Part shown: piece by piece, positions 54,728 to 64,000 of the stretch
Numbering within the stretch: position 1 is the first letter of the stretch
How the letters are laid out: every line of letters starts with the position of its first letter
From: AP-15 sp963845735
GTDB taxonomy: Bacteria > Pseudomonadota > Alphaproteobacteria > ATCC43930 > CGMCC-115725
Assembly (NCBI GenBank): GCA_963845735.1
Contig: CAWJTR010000001.1
Coordinates: 62,001 to 126,000 of the forward strand
Direction of reading: 5' to 3'
DNA length: 64,000 bases
Notes under the pieces: generated by a model
Seen by the model: only the letters and a program-made list of their open reading frames with translations
Databases searched by the model: none
Told to the model about the DNA's origin: nothing
Position numbers and translations under genes: made by a program

Positions 54728-56484
54728 TGACCCTCAATGGTGCGGCCCCGCCCGTAGCGCCGCTGCGGATGATGGGAGCCGCATTGCGCCATCGCGGTCC
54801 TGATGGCGACGGGCAATATTGGTCTGGCGATGTCGGCATGGTGCAGACCCGGCTCGCGATCATCGATCTGGCGACCGGAGCCCAGCCACTCTACGAGCCG
54901 GGCGGTGCCGCGCTGATCGCTAATGGCGAAATATACAATTACGTCGAGCTGCGCGAAGAGCTGCAGCGCGCGCGCCCGATCGCGTTTTCCACCCAGTCGG
55001 ATTGCGAGCTGCCGCTGCACCTCTACCGTCGTCATGGGCTCGACTTTACCCTGCATCTGCGCGGTATGTACGCCGTAGCATTGCACGACCCGGGCGCCGG
55101 GCGCCTGGTCCTCGCCCGCGACCCGTTCGGGATCAAGCCGCTCTATTACGCCGAGACGCTGCGCGGCTTCGCCTTTGCCTCCGAGCCGGGTGCGCTGATC
55201 GAGGCTGGCATCGTCGCCCCGGCACTCAATCGCAAGGCGCGCAACGAGCTCGTGCAGATGCAGTTCACCACCGGGCGCGAGACGATTTTTGCCGGCATCA
55301 GCCGGGTATTGCCAGGCGAGACCGTGGTCGTGCGGCAAGGCAGGATCGTCGAGCGGCGGCGGCGTGCGGCATTGCCCGAGCATGGCCCGTTTGCGCTCGG
55401 CGAGGAAGAGGCGCTGGCCCGGTTGGACGCCGTATTTGCCGAAAGCGTGCGCATCCATCAGCGCTCGGACGTGCCGTTTGGCATGTTTCTCTCCGGGGGC
55501 ATCGATTCGACTGCGGTGCTGGCGATGATGGCCCGGCTGGCCGCGCGCCCGGTCAAGGCATTCACGATCGGGTTTGCCGAGAGCGATGTGGACGACGAGC
55601 GCCCGGCCGCGCGTGCCGCGGCGGAGGCGGTCGGCGCCGAGCATGTCGAGATCCTTTTTTCCGAAGCCGATTTCTGGCGATTGCTGCCGCAAATCGTATC
55701 CGCCGCCGACGATCCGGCCGCCGATTATGCGATGCTGCCGACCTGGACGCTGGCCCGGGCCGCGCGCGAAGCTGGGCTCAAGGTCATATTGTCGGGCGAG
55801 GGCGGGGACGAATTGTTTGGCGGCTACGGCCGCTATCGCAGCGTGTTGCGCCCATGGTGGGCGGGTGGCCGCCGGCCGCGCGCGCGCGGCGTGCTCGATG
55901 ATCTGGGTGTTTTGCGCGCCGAGATTGCCGGCTGGCGCGACGGGATAGCCGCGGCCGAAGTGCACGCCGCCAGCCGCGGCCGAACCCCGCTGCAGGCGGC
56001 GCAGGCGGTGGATTGCACCGACTGGCTGCCGAACGACCTGCTGACTAAGCTCGACCGGTGCCTGATGGCGCATGGCGCCGAAGGCCGCACCCCTTTTCTC
56101 GACAGCGAAGTCTCGGCGCTCGCCTTTCGCCTACCGGACGGGCTCAAGGTGCAGCATGGTCTCGGCAAGTGGCTGCTGCGCCGCTGGCTGGCCGGACAGC
56201 TGCCTCAGTCGCAGCCGCTCGCCCGCAAGCGCGGCTTTACCGTGCCGGTGGCGCGCTGGATCGCGCGGCGCGCCGAGACGATCGGCCCGCTCGTCGCGCG
56301 CTCGCCCGCGGTGCGCGAGATCTGCCGGCCCGATGCCGTCGAGACCCTGTTTGCCGCCGCCGGGCAAAAGCGCGCCGGCCGTGCCGCCTGGAACCTCTTG
56401 TTCTACGCGCTCTGGCACCGCCGCCACATCGAGCGCGCAACCCTGCCGCCCGATACCGCGGTAGCGCTCGCCGGGGATCGCTGA
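54706..56484 (+). CDS. asnB: Asparagine synthase (glutamine-hydrolysing)
   Basis: 592 residues. MCGIAGL supplies the N-terminal catalytic cysteine of the glutaminase domain, with RLAIIDLATGAQPL and NGEIYNY; the synthetase domain has the pyrophosphate loop FLSGGIDSTAVLAMMA and SGEGGDELFGGYGRY. In a glycosyltransferase block such enzymes often amidate sugar carboxyls or surface polymers rather than making free asparagine. Converges with the MetX-like gene 12 bp away. Confidence 0.9.
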   Translation: MCGIAGLMTLNGAAPPVAPLRMMGAALRHRGPDGDGQYWSGDVGMVQTRLAIIDLATGAQPLYEPGGAALIANGEIYNYVELREELQRARPIAFSTQSDCELPLHLYRRHGLDFTLHLRGMYAVALHDPGAGRLVLARDPFGIKPLYYAETLRGFAFASEPGALIEAGIVAPALNRKARNELVQMQFTTGRETIFAGISRVLPGETVVVRQGRIVERRRRAALPEHGPFALGEEEALARLDAVFAESVRIHQRSDVPFGMFLSGGIDSTAVLAMMARLAARPVKAFTIGFAESDVDDERPAARAAAEAVGAEHVEILFSEADFWRLLPQIVSAADDPAADYAMLPTWTLARAAREAGLKVILSGEGGDELFGGYGRYRSVLRPWWAGGRRPRARGVLDDLGVLRAEIAGWRDGIAAAEVHAASRGRTPLQAAQAVDCTDWLPNDLLTKLDRCLMAHGAEGRTPFLDSEVSALAFRLPDGLKVQHGLGKWLLRRWLAGQLPQSQPLARKRGFTVPVARWIARRAETIGPLVARSPAVREICRPDAVETLFAAAGQKRAGRAAWNLLFYALWHRRHIERATLPPDTAVALAGDR

Positions 56485-56495
56485 TCCCCGTCGGT

Positions 56496-57509
56496 TCAGC
56501 GCGCCAATAACTCGCGGACGGCGTCGTCGAGGAATTTGGCGTCTGGCGGGTTTTGCGCGGGATTGCCGGCGCGGTGGCCCCAGATCGACGGGATCGGGCG
56601 CAATTCGGCCCGCGGCATGCGGGCAACTTCGCGTCGGTTGTCCTCGACCGTGAAATAGAGGTCGGTTTCGCAGGGCATGACCATCGCGTCGGCGGTGATT
56701 GCTCCCAGCGCTGTGCCGAGATCGCCGCCGTATAGTTCGTTGGCGCTGATGTCGGCGTGCTGCCAAGTCCACAGCATCGCCAACAAATCATTGGCATCGC
56801 GGCGGCGAAAGCCAGCCTCCCAATTGCCGACCAGAAAATCTTCCAGCGACGAAAAACCGAGCTTGCGCCATTCCTCCTCGCGGTAGAAGGCCTGGCTCAG
56901 CCCCCAACCGGCATAAACCCGGCCCATAGCCTGAAAGCCGCGGGTCGGTGCGGTGGCAAACCAGCCATCTTGCCAGGCGGGATCGGCGGTCAATGCCGCT
57001 TTGACCCCTTCGAGAAAGACGAAGTTGTGTGGCGAGGTCTTGGCTGAGCCGCAGATCACGGCGACGCGCTCGATCCGGTCGGGGAACAGCGCTGCCCAGT
57101 GGAAGGCCTGCTGTGCGCCCATCGAGAACCCGTAGACGAGCTTGACTTGCTCGATCCCGAAGATTTCGTGCAACAGCCGCTGCTGGACCCGAACGTTGTC
57201 GGTCATCGTGAAGTGCGGCCAGCGGGCGCGGTCAAAGGGCGGCGGCGTATTGCTCGGCGACGAGGACAGGCCGTTGCCGAATTTGTTCATAATGATGATG
57301 AAGTATTTGGTCGGGTCGAGGGCCTTGCCAGCTGCGATCGCCCATTCGAGATCGTAATGCTGTGCGCCGTAGGAAGTCGGGTAGACGATGGCGTTCGATT
57401 TCGCGGCGTCGAGCGTGCCGTAAGTCTTGTAAGCAAGGCGCGCCTTGCGATAGCTCAGCCCCGATTGCAGGACCACATCGCCCGCCTCGAAGATTTCGTA
57501 ATCCCGCAT
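56496..57509 (-). CDS. MetX-like alpha/beta hydrolase, last gene of the caspase operon
   Basis: 337 residues of the homoserine O-acetyltransferase-like hydrolase family. The nucleophile elbow is VYGFSMGAQQAFHWA; YGAQHYDLEWAI and NKFGNGLSSSPSNTPPPF form the oxyanion region, and a late histidine in SIWGHRAGNP completes the triad. True MetX proteins usually have GPSIGG-type elbows and are adjacent to met genes; neither holds here, so the substrate is unknown. Only 13 nt separate it from the Pepco-like gene, so it is very probably in the same transcript. Confidence 0.82.
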   Translation of the reverse strand: MRDYEIFEAGDVVLQSGLSYRKARLAYKTYGTLDAAKSNAIVYPTSYGAQHYDLEWAIAAGKALDPTKYFIIIMNKFGNGLSSSPSNTPPPFDRARWPHFTMTDNVRVQQRLLHEIFGIEQVKLVYGFSMGAQQAFHWAALFPDRIERVAVICGSAKTSPHNFVFLEGVKAALTADPAWQDGWFATAPTRGFQAMGRVYAGWGLSQAFYREEEWRKLGFSSLEDFLVGNWEAGFRRRDANDLLAMLWTWQHADISANELYGGDLGTALGAITADAMVMPCETDLYFTVEDNRREVARMPRAELRPIPSIWGHRAGNPAQNPPDAKFLDDAVRELLAR

Positions 57510-57522
57510 GGCTGCGCCTGGG

Positions 57523-57903
57523 TCAGCTGGTTGCTCGCTGGCGTTTGAAGGTCAGCTTGATCCCGCCGGTACCGCTGATCTTGCCACCGCTGCCAAGTAT
57601 GCTGATCTGCCCTTCCGAGCTGATCTCGATCGACAGCTCGACATCTTCCAGCGCCAGTCCCGCCTCAGGCCGCGCCTGGTCGAAAACGTCACCGACCACG
57701 GCGAGCAGATTGCCGATCTCACGCTTCAGATCTTCGGCGCTGATCTGCACCCGCTGGGTCAAGGTCTTGCGGGTCTGTTGAACCAGGCTCGACCCGAAGC
57801 CGCCGCCGACATCCTCGGAACTGCGGGCGCCTTCGACGACCTCGACGGTTTCGGCCGCCTCGACCCCGGTGACAAACCACAGAGAACCTTGTTCGCCGCT
57901 CAT
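57523..57903 (-). CDS. Small Pepco-like protein of the caspase operon
   Basis: 126 residues behind a strong AAGGAG site 8 bases from ATG 57903. The short start MSGEQGSLWFVTGVEA, an acidic helical middle (QISAEDLKREIGNLLAVVGDVF) and the closing beta pattern ISILGSGGKISGTGGIKLTFKR fit the Pepco (peptidase-co-occurring) domain named in comparative studies of bacterial conflict systems. I assign this from memory of the pattern, not a search. It lies 32 bp after the caspase gene and is thought to regulate or bridge peptidase effectors; that is inference. Confidence 0.65.
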   Translation of the reverse strand: MSGEQGSLWFVTGVEAAETVEVVEGARSSEDVGGGFGSSLVQQTRKTLTQRVQISAEDLKREIGNLLAVVGDVFDQARPEAGLALEDVELSIEISSEGQISILGSGGKISGTGGIKLTFKRQRATS

Positions 57904-57934
57904 GCGATAACTCCTTACCGCGCTCTGTGCGCCT

Positions 57935-59962
<2,028 letters not shown>

Positions 59963-60063
59963 TTCTCGCACATGCGACGCCGTCCCACCACCGCGTCCGA
60001 TTGTGGCTCTCGTCGCCGGTTCCCGAGTATTCTCCGGGTTAACCTTAGCTGTGGGAGGCGTTC

Positions 60064-60534
60064 ATGCACAAGCTGGGTGTACTCGGTGCGCTCTGTGTAA
60101 CGGCGCAGATTAGCTTTTCCATCGCGACGGCCGCGGCAGCGGGCATTAGCCCATTATCTGGGGTTCCCGGTCCTGGCGCTCTCGGTCCGGATCGTGCGGT
60201 CGTATTGGTAGGGGGGATGGGCGGCGGCGGTGCTGGGATGGGCGGTGGCAGCGCCGGGATGGGCGGTGGCGGCGCAGGGATGGGTGGCGGATTCGGTGGC
60301 ATGGGCGGCGCGGGTATGCGCGGCGGCCAATTCGGCTTCGGAGACCCGTTCCTCGGTCCCAGCCAGGACTCCGGGCGGGCGACCGAGAACCCGTCGGGCG
60401 ATTACACTTATCAGTGCATTACGCCTGCGCGCCGCTGCCCGTTTGTCGCACCGGCCTCACTGCGCTCAAACTCGCTGCGCAGCGGTGCGGATTGCGTTTG
60501 TCCCGACGGGCAGAGCAAGGGCCGGATCGAATAG
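60064..60534 (+). CDS. Exported Gly/Met-rich repeat protein, unknown function
   Basis: 156 residues behind GGGAGG. Signal peptide up to about TAAAAG, then VVLVGGMGGGGAGMGGGSAG and further GMGGG repeats over about 50 residues, then a C-terminal region with cysteines in YQCITPARRC and DCVCPDG. The gene is divergent from the caspase operon and shares its 101-bp upstream region. No family recognised; the repeats suggest a flexible, possibly metal-binding or surface protein. Confidence 0.75.
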   Translation: MHKLGVLGALCVTAQISFSIATAAAAGISPLSGVPGPGALGPDRAVVLVGGMGGGGAGMGGGSAGMGGGGAGMGGGFGGMGGAGMRGGQFGFGDPFLGPSQDSGRATENPSGDYTYQCITPARRCPFVAPASLRSNSLRSGADCVCPDGQSKGRIE

Positions 60535-60591
60535 CCGAGGCGCCGAGCCGAAGAAATCGCCGCCGCTCGCGCAGCCTCGCTGCGCGGTCGG

Positions 60592-61389
60592 TCAATCGAC
60601 AAATGTTATCTTGCCGGCCCCGTTGACCCGCGTACTTCGCGAATTGGGGTTCCCGTAAACCGCGATGGAGCCCGCACCCGTGATTTCGGCGACAATCCGC
60701 TGGCTGGCGTGAACGGCGGCATCGCCCGACCCATTGAGCGTGACATTGGCCGAGCCAGCCGTGAGCCGCTGCGCGGCAAGGTGATTGGCGCCGCTCATGA
60801 CGCAGCTCAGCGTCTCCACCGCGCCGGCCAGAACGGCGCGGTTGGAGCCGTTTAGCGATATTATGAGCGGACCTCCGGCGAGACCTTCGTATTCGATCCG
60901 ATTGCTGCCGGAGGCGGAGATCTCGGTTATGTTGGGCGACGAGACGGTGACTTTGATCCGACCGTCGAGCGAGTAGGACCGATCGGAGTAGATATCCAAG
61001 CGACCGTTCGACACGGCCGTCTTGATGATCGGCAGGATGTTCTTGTCGGTTTCGATCGTCAGTTTGGGCGACGGTCCGATTTTTACGATCAGCGCAAAGG
61101 CGCCATCGCTGTGGATCGCCGTGACCGGGCCGATCGGCCGCTCTTCCGATGCCGGCTCTCCGTCGCCGACAACCCGGCCGCCCCCGGTTGCCGTAGTCTC
61201 GACCGAAATCGATCGGCCGCTGACGGTGACACTGCTGCCCTCGCCATTTACGTTGACGCTGTTTTGCTGGATGACGCTCGTCTGCGATGAGACGTTGCTC
61301 TGTTGGATCACGCTGGTCTGCGACCAGGCGGAACTGACCGCCAGCGAGACTGTTCCGACCACGACCGCCGCGCACATTCTGTATCTCAT
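60592..61389 (-). CDS. Exported GIN-domain (DUF2807) protein
   Basis: 265 residues from ATG 61389, with a signal peptide MRYRMCAAVVVGTVSLAVSSAWS. After an asparagine/glutamine-rich QTSVIQQSNVSSQTSVIQQ stretch comes a beta-helix-like domain with repeated GSNRIEYEGLAGG, SGANHLAAQ and NGSGDAAVHASQ turns and the end GAGKITFVD. This is the head domain of putative autotransporter adhesins (GIN/DUF2807). Here it lacks a membrane anchor, so it is probably periplasmic or released. Confidence 0.85.
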   Translation of the reverse strand: MRYRMCAAVVVGTVSLAVSSAWSQTSVIQQSNVSSQTSVIQQNSVNVNGEGSSVTVSGRSISVETTATGGGRVVGDGEPASEERPIGPVTAIHSDGAFALIVKIGPSPKLTIETDKNILPIIKTAVSNGRLDIYSDRSYSLDGRIKVTVSSPNITEISASGSNRIEYEGLAGGPLIISLNGSNRAVLAGAVETLSCVMSGANHLAAQRLTAGSANVTLNGSGDAAVHASQRIVAEITGAGSIAVYGNPNSRSTRVNGAGKITFVD

Positions 61390-61538
61390 TTGCCTCTGAC
61401 GCTTCGATCGCCCGGCCGCGCCTGCGATAGCACGGCGGCTGGCGGGGGACAATCGATCACGAACGCTGTGGCTGACCGGCGGTAGCGCCGGCCACCGTAC
61501 TGTTGGGATAGATCACCTCGCCCGTTAAGGCATATCAG

Positions 61539-62672
61539 TCAGTTATCGAGGATCAGCGCCCAGCAGGTGATCGCGCTGGGTATCGTGGTCCAATATCCGT
61601 ACCGCTCATAGATTTGCGCAGCTTTGGTTGCGGCCTCCTTTTCAGTGAGCCCGGTGCTGTCGATTTCGGGGTCGGAGGCGTTACGCACCGCAATCCAAAG
61701 AGGGGCCGTGGCTCCGAGCTCATGGGTTACGAGACCGAGGACGGCATCGCCCATCTCGACCGCACCGCCGAGGCCCTGCAAATCAAAAGTGTTTGAGGTG
61801 TCGTCGAAAGCGAAGAAATCGGTGGTAACGATATCGGGCTGCGGAACGTCTGCGCTCGCGGCAGCGAAGATGGCCGGCGGGCGCGATGTCGCGGGCAAAT
61901 GGCCTGCGTTGGCGGAGAACAGCTGCTGCGCGACGGCGAAGCTCGCGGTGTTCAGCGTCGAGCAATCATAGCTCGACGCATGAAACGGTTGCGATTTGAA
62001 CTCTTTCATGCAGTCGAACCTGACCGATTTTGCGACGACCACGTCGCCCAGTTCGATCCCGGCGCCAATGCCGCCGGCCGTGCCCGTGGTGATGACGAGC
62101 TTCGGCTTGACCTCGGCGATCAGCTGCTGCCATAGCGCGGCGATTGGCATTTTCGGCCCGTCCTGGCTCAGATGCAGCTCGGATTTAAAGCACATGACGC
62201 GCTTGTTGCCGATTTGCGTGGGGAACCAGCTTCCTAATCTGTTCGCTTTCCGCGCCGGCGCGCCGCGACGGATCAGCGGCAGAAATTCGGCGGTGAAGTT
62301 ATGAGCGTAATCATACCAGGCCGTTTTGCTCGGGTAGCCTGGGGTCAACGTGTCGGCGAGACATTGGGCTTCTGCGACCGTCCAGGTTACGACCAGATAG
62401 TCGAACTCAGGTAACGGCGCGTTCTCCTGTGGCGCCGCGGAAAGCGGCGATGGCGTGGGCGCCTGTCCGCCTGGCCAGGGAATGGGGCTGCGCGCGGCGG
62501 CGCTGGCGAGCATGGCTTGCGGCAGCGAAAACTGGGCATATGTCGAGCGATCTTCAGGATCAAATTGAATGATATGTTTGGCCAGATCGCGAGATGTCGT
62601 GCGCGGCGATGTAGGGCCGCGAGATTGAGACTCCGTGGCGGTACCCCGGGCGAGCAATGGGATTGATGTCAT
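61539..62672 (-). CDS. Nucleoside phosphorylase/nucleosidase-fold protein
   Basis: 377 residues; ATG 62672 is preferred since GAGGAG lies 8 bases upstream. About 95 Ser/Pro/Ala-rich residues precede a PNP_UDP domain: FDYLVVTWTVAEAQCLADTL, LVITTGTAGGIGAGIELGDVVVAKSVRFD and the late GGAVEMGDAVLGLV, which holds the glutamate of the ribose site. WIAVRNASDPEIDS follows. The fold cleaves N-glycosidic bonds of nucleosides; as a stand-alone protein near a caspase operon it may be a nucleotide-depleting effector. No salvage genes are adjacent. Confidence 0.78.
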   Translation of the reverse strand: MTSIPLLARGTATESQSRGPTSPRTTSRDLAKHIIQFDPEDRSTYAQFSLPQAMLASAAARSPIPWPGGQAPTPSPLSAAPQENAPLPEFDYLVVTWTVAEAQCLADTLTPGYPSKTAWYDYAHNFTAEFLPLIRRGAPARKANRLGSWFPTQIGNKRVMCFKSELHLSQDGPKMPIAALWQQLIAEVKPKLVITTGTAGGIGAGIELGDVVVAKSVRFDCMKEFKSQPFHASSYDCSTLNTASFAVAQQLFSANAGHLPATSRPPAIFAAASADVPQPDIVTTDFFAFDDTSNTFDLQGLGGAVEMGDAVLGLVTHELGATAPLWIAVRNASDPEIDSTGLTEKEAATKAAQIYERYGYWTTIPSAITCWALILDN

Positions 62673-62875
62673 CGACACGACTCCTCAAAGTTCGATGTCG
62701 CGATCTTGCCGTAAGGCGGCGGCAGCGCGGGTGGTCGCCCAAATATGGCAGCTCTCCGGGGAGCGCGGCTGTGAGCCCGTTCACACACAGCAAGAAAGAT
62801 TGCGCGGGCCACCGCGGGTGGAACCCTCGTCGTCACCCTTCGTTGAAGGGCCAGGTCCCGAATCCGGAGGATGCT

Positions 62876-63229
62876 ATGGCAACCCAATTGGTCGTCGGTT
62901 TGTTTCCGTCGAGCGGCATCGCTCTGGACGCTTACCATCGGCTGCGTACCGAGGGCTTCCCGCCCAGCCGGCTCGCGCATCGCGTGCTGAAGGAGATCGG
63001 CCCGCCGCCGCCGAACGTCCAGAGCGAGCTCGAAATGTTGGCGCTGGATCCGCTGGTGCTTGGGGACGTTCGCCGCACCTTTGCCCGGTTCATCCACAAT
63101 GGCGAGACGGTCGTGTTCGTCAGCGCCACCGATGGTGCCGAAGCTCAATCCGCGGCCGACATCTTGAGGCTTTATCAGCCGCTCGCGATCGAGACCGTGG
63201 CGCTCCAGGAAACGAACAGCCCGCAATAA
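62876..63229 (+). CDS. Small protein of unknown function
   Basis: 117 residues behind GGAGG at 62866-62870. Two alternating helix-strand units are visible: QLVVGLFPSSGIALDAYHRLRTEGF and GETVVFVSATDGAEAQSAADIL; the layout resembles a ferredoxin-like or stress-protein fold. No family recognised. It converges with doxX 13 bp away. The 203-bp divergent gap on its left holds no clear promoter. Confidence 0.7.
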   Translation: MATQLVVGLFPSSGIALDAYHRLRTEGFPPSRLAHRVLKEIGPPPPNVQSELEMLALDPLVLGDVRRTFARFIHNGETVVFVSATDGAEAQSAADILRLYQPLAIETVALQETNSPQ

Positions 63230-63242
63230 CGGGCCGGCGCCG

Positions 63243-63671
63243 TCACCTGCCGCGGCGATCGATGCTGAAGGGGCCGGGGCCGGCGGCAAAGAGGTATAGA
63301 AATCCGCCGATGATGGCCAAATTCTTCATGAATTGGATATACTGAGCCGTGCGCGCGGCCCCCTCGAGTTGCCAGAACTGATGGGCAATCAGCGCCGCGA
63401 TCGCCGTGAACACCGCCATCCCCAACGCTGCATAACGGGTCTTCAGCCCGAGAACGACGCAAAGTGAGCCGAAGAACTCAACGCAGGCGCCGATGACCGC
63501 CAGCAGCCCCGATGCGGGCACGCCCCTGGCCGCCAAGGATTGCGCGAATGCGTCGAGCCGGGTCAGCTTGCCGAAGCCGCTCGGCACATAGATCGCCGCC
63601 AGCGCCAGCCTGCCGAGCAATAGGATCACGCCGCCATAGGCGGCGGCGACGCGGTCGAGATATCCCCCCAT
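63243..63671 (-). CDS. DoxX-family membrane protein
   Basis: 142 residues with four hydrophobic helices: GGVILLLGRLALAAIYVPSGFGKL (first helix with the conserved G-K), VIGACVEFFGSLCVVLGL, ALGMAVFTAIAALIAHQFW and FMKNLAIIGGFLYLFAAGPG. This is the DoxX/DUF417-like layout; some members respond to thiol or quinone stress. GAGGGGG precedes ATG 63671. Substrate unknown. Confidence 0.87.
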   Translation of the reverse strand: MGGYLDRVAAAYGGVILLLGRLALAAIYVPSGFGKLTRLDAFAQSLAARGVPASGLLAVIGACVEFFGSLCVVLGLKTRYAALGMAVFTAIAALIAHQFWQLEGAARTAQYIQFMKNLAIIGGFLYLFAAGPGPFSIDRRGR

Positions 63672-63842
63672 AATTTTCCCCCTCGCGCAGCTTCACCGCT
63701 GCTTAACGCCCAGATAATGCCTGGCCGATAGTGCTGCAGTCTAGAAGAGCGACCGGCTGGATATCTCATTTGACCTGTGTGATGGCCTATTCTACGGTTC
63801 GCCCCGACAGTTCGGATGAAAAAGCCACACGCGGAGGACATC

Positions 63843-64000
63843 ATGGACGGCCTGGTATCGGTGGATCTGAAGACCGTCGTAGCGCCGCTAAATTTCTTGG
63901 CTCCGATGGCGGAGAAGCCGGTCGCCTACAATTACGAGCCGCCGCCGGGGACGCCTCAGCGGACCGGCCGAAATGTCCAATACCAAGTGCCGATCCGCGA
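63843..64000 (+). CDS. Start of a CmcJ/NvfI-like oxidoreductase (3' end outside window)
   Basis: ATG 63843 with GGAGG 5 bases upstream; the open frame runs off the window after 52 codons. The sequence LNFLAPMAEKPVAYNYEPPPG, cut to its family-like core APMAEKPVAYNY, resembles the N-terminus of the CmcJ/NvfI family of putative oxidoreductases/hydroxylases. The catalytic part lies outside the window, so the call is tentative. Confidence 0.5.
   Translation, partial: MDGLVSVDLKTVVAPLNFLAPMAEKPVAYNYEPPPGTPQRTGRNVQYQVPIR

Noticed and set aside
57510..57560. SAM or other methionine riboswitch before the MetX-like gene
   Set aside because: Only 13 nt separate it from the preceding gene; no room for an aptamer.

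Overview
The window is GC-rich DNA (roughly two-thirds GC by eye) from an alphaproteobacterium. The gene order tRNA-Leu, tig, clpP, clpX, lon, hup and the single 14-gene nuoA-N operon followed by birA, coaX and an RNase J gene are typical of that class. A two-subunit glycyl-tRNA synthetase, DUF1467, DUF2007 and a polyprenyl diphosphate synthase fit a Rhodospirillales/Acetobacterales-like lineage. No genus can be named from the sequence alone, and I see no insertion sequence, prophage, CRISPR array or rRNA.

Layout. 1-1.6 kb: the end of rnc and a broken unknown hydrolase-like gene. 1.6-6.0 kb: a leftward copper cluster (copD-cytochrome c fusion, copC, a barrel-like protein, DUF2946) divergent from a Fur/Zur regulator. 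6.4-9.7 kb: a 35-residue basic ORF, tRNA-His, nnr and malonyl-CoA decarboxylase. 9.9-17.2 kb: tRNA-Leu, the trigger factor/Clp/Lon proteostasis block, HU, tRNA-Val and tRNA-Asp. 17.4-31.7 kb: complex I. 31.7-36.2 kb: birA, coaX, rnj, mce, DUF1467, tag. 36.4-39.9 kb: a GRRM-type radical-SAM peptide locus with two precursor genes. 39.9-49.8 kb: tRNA-Pro, polyprenyl synthase, DUF2007, a methyltransferase, an S49 peptidase, glyQ, glyS, ppdK. 49.8-56.5 kb: ygfZ and a glycosyltransferase/asparagine-synthase block, probably for surface glycans. 56.5-62.7 kb: a leftward caspase-FGE / Pepco-like / alpha-beta hydrolase operon, with a Gly/Met-rich secreted protein, a GIN-domain protein and a nucleoside-phosphorylase-fold protein beside it. 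62.9-64 kb: a small unknown gene, doxX and the start of a CmcJ/NvfI-like gene.

Two accessory loci are the best candidates for interesting biology. The first is the GRRM locus: grrA1 has WxN motifs spaced by glycine, grrA2 has WxN motifs packed end to end, and a SPASM-type radical SAM maturase follows, with a secreted CxxC protein and a lytic-transglycosylase-like protein downstream. The second is the caspase operon: a membrane-anchored caspase with an FGE-sulfatase domain that lacks one of the two usual catalytic cysteines, a small Pepco-like protein, and a MetX-like alpha/beta hydrolase 13 nt later. This arrangement resembles the NTP-independent arm of bacterial conflict/defence systems.

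A caution for every user of this sequence: about 24 reading-frame breaks occur in at least 14 genes, including lon, nuoG, nuoI, nuoL and nuoM. Every one is consistent with one extra base, and removing it restores a normal-length, well-conserved protein. I treat these as probable insertion errors in the assembly rather than pseudogenes, and give each such gene its full span.
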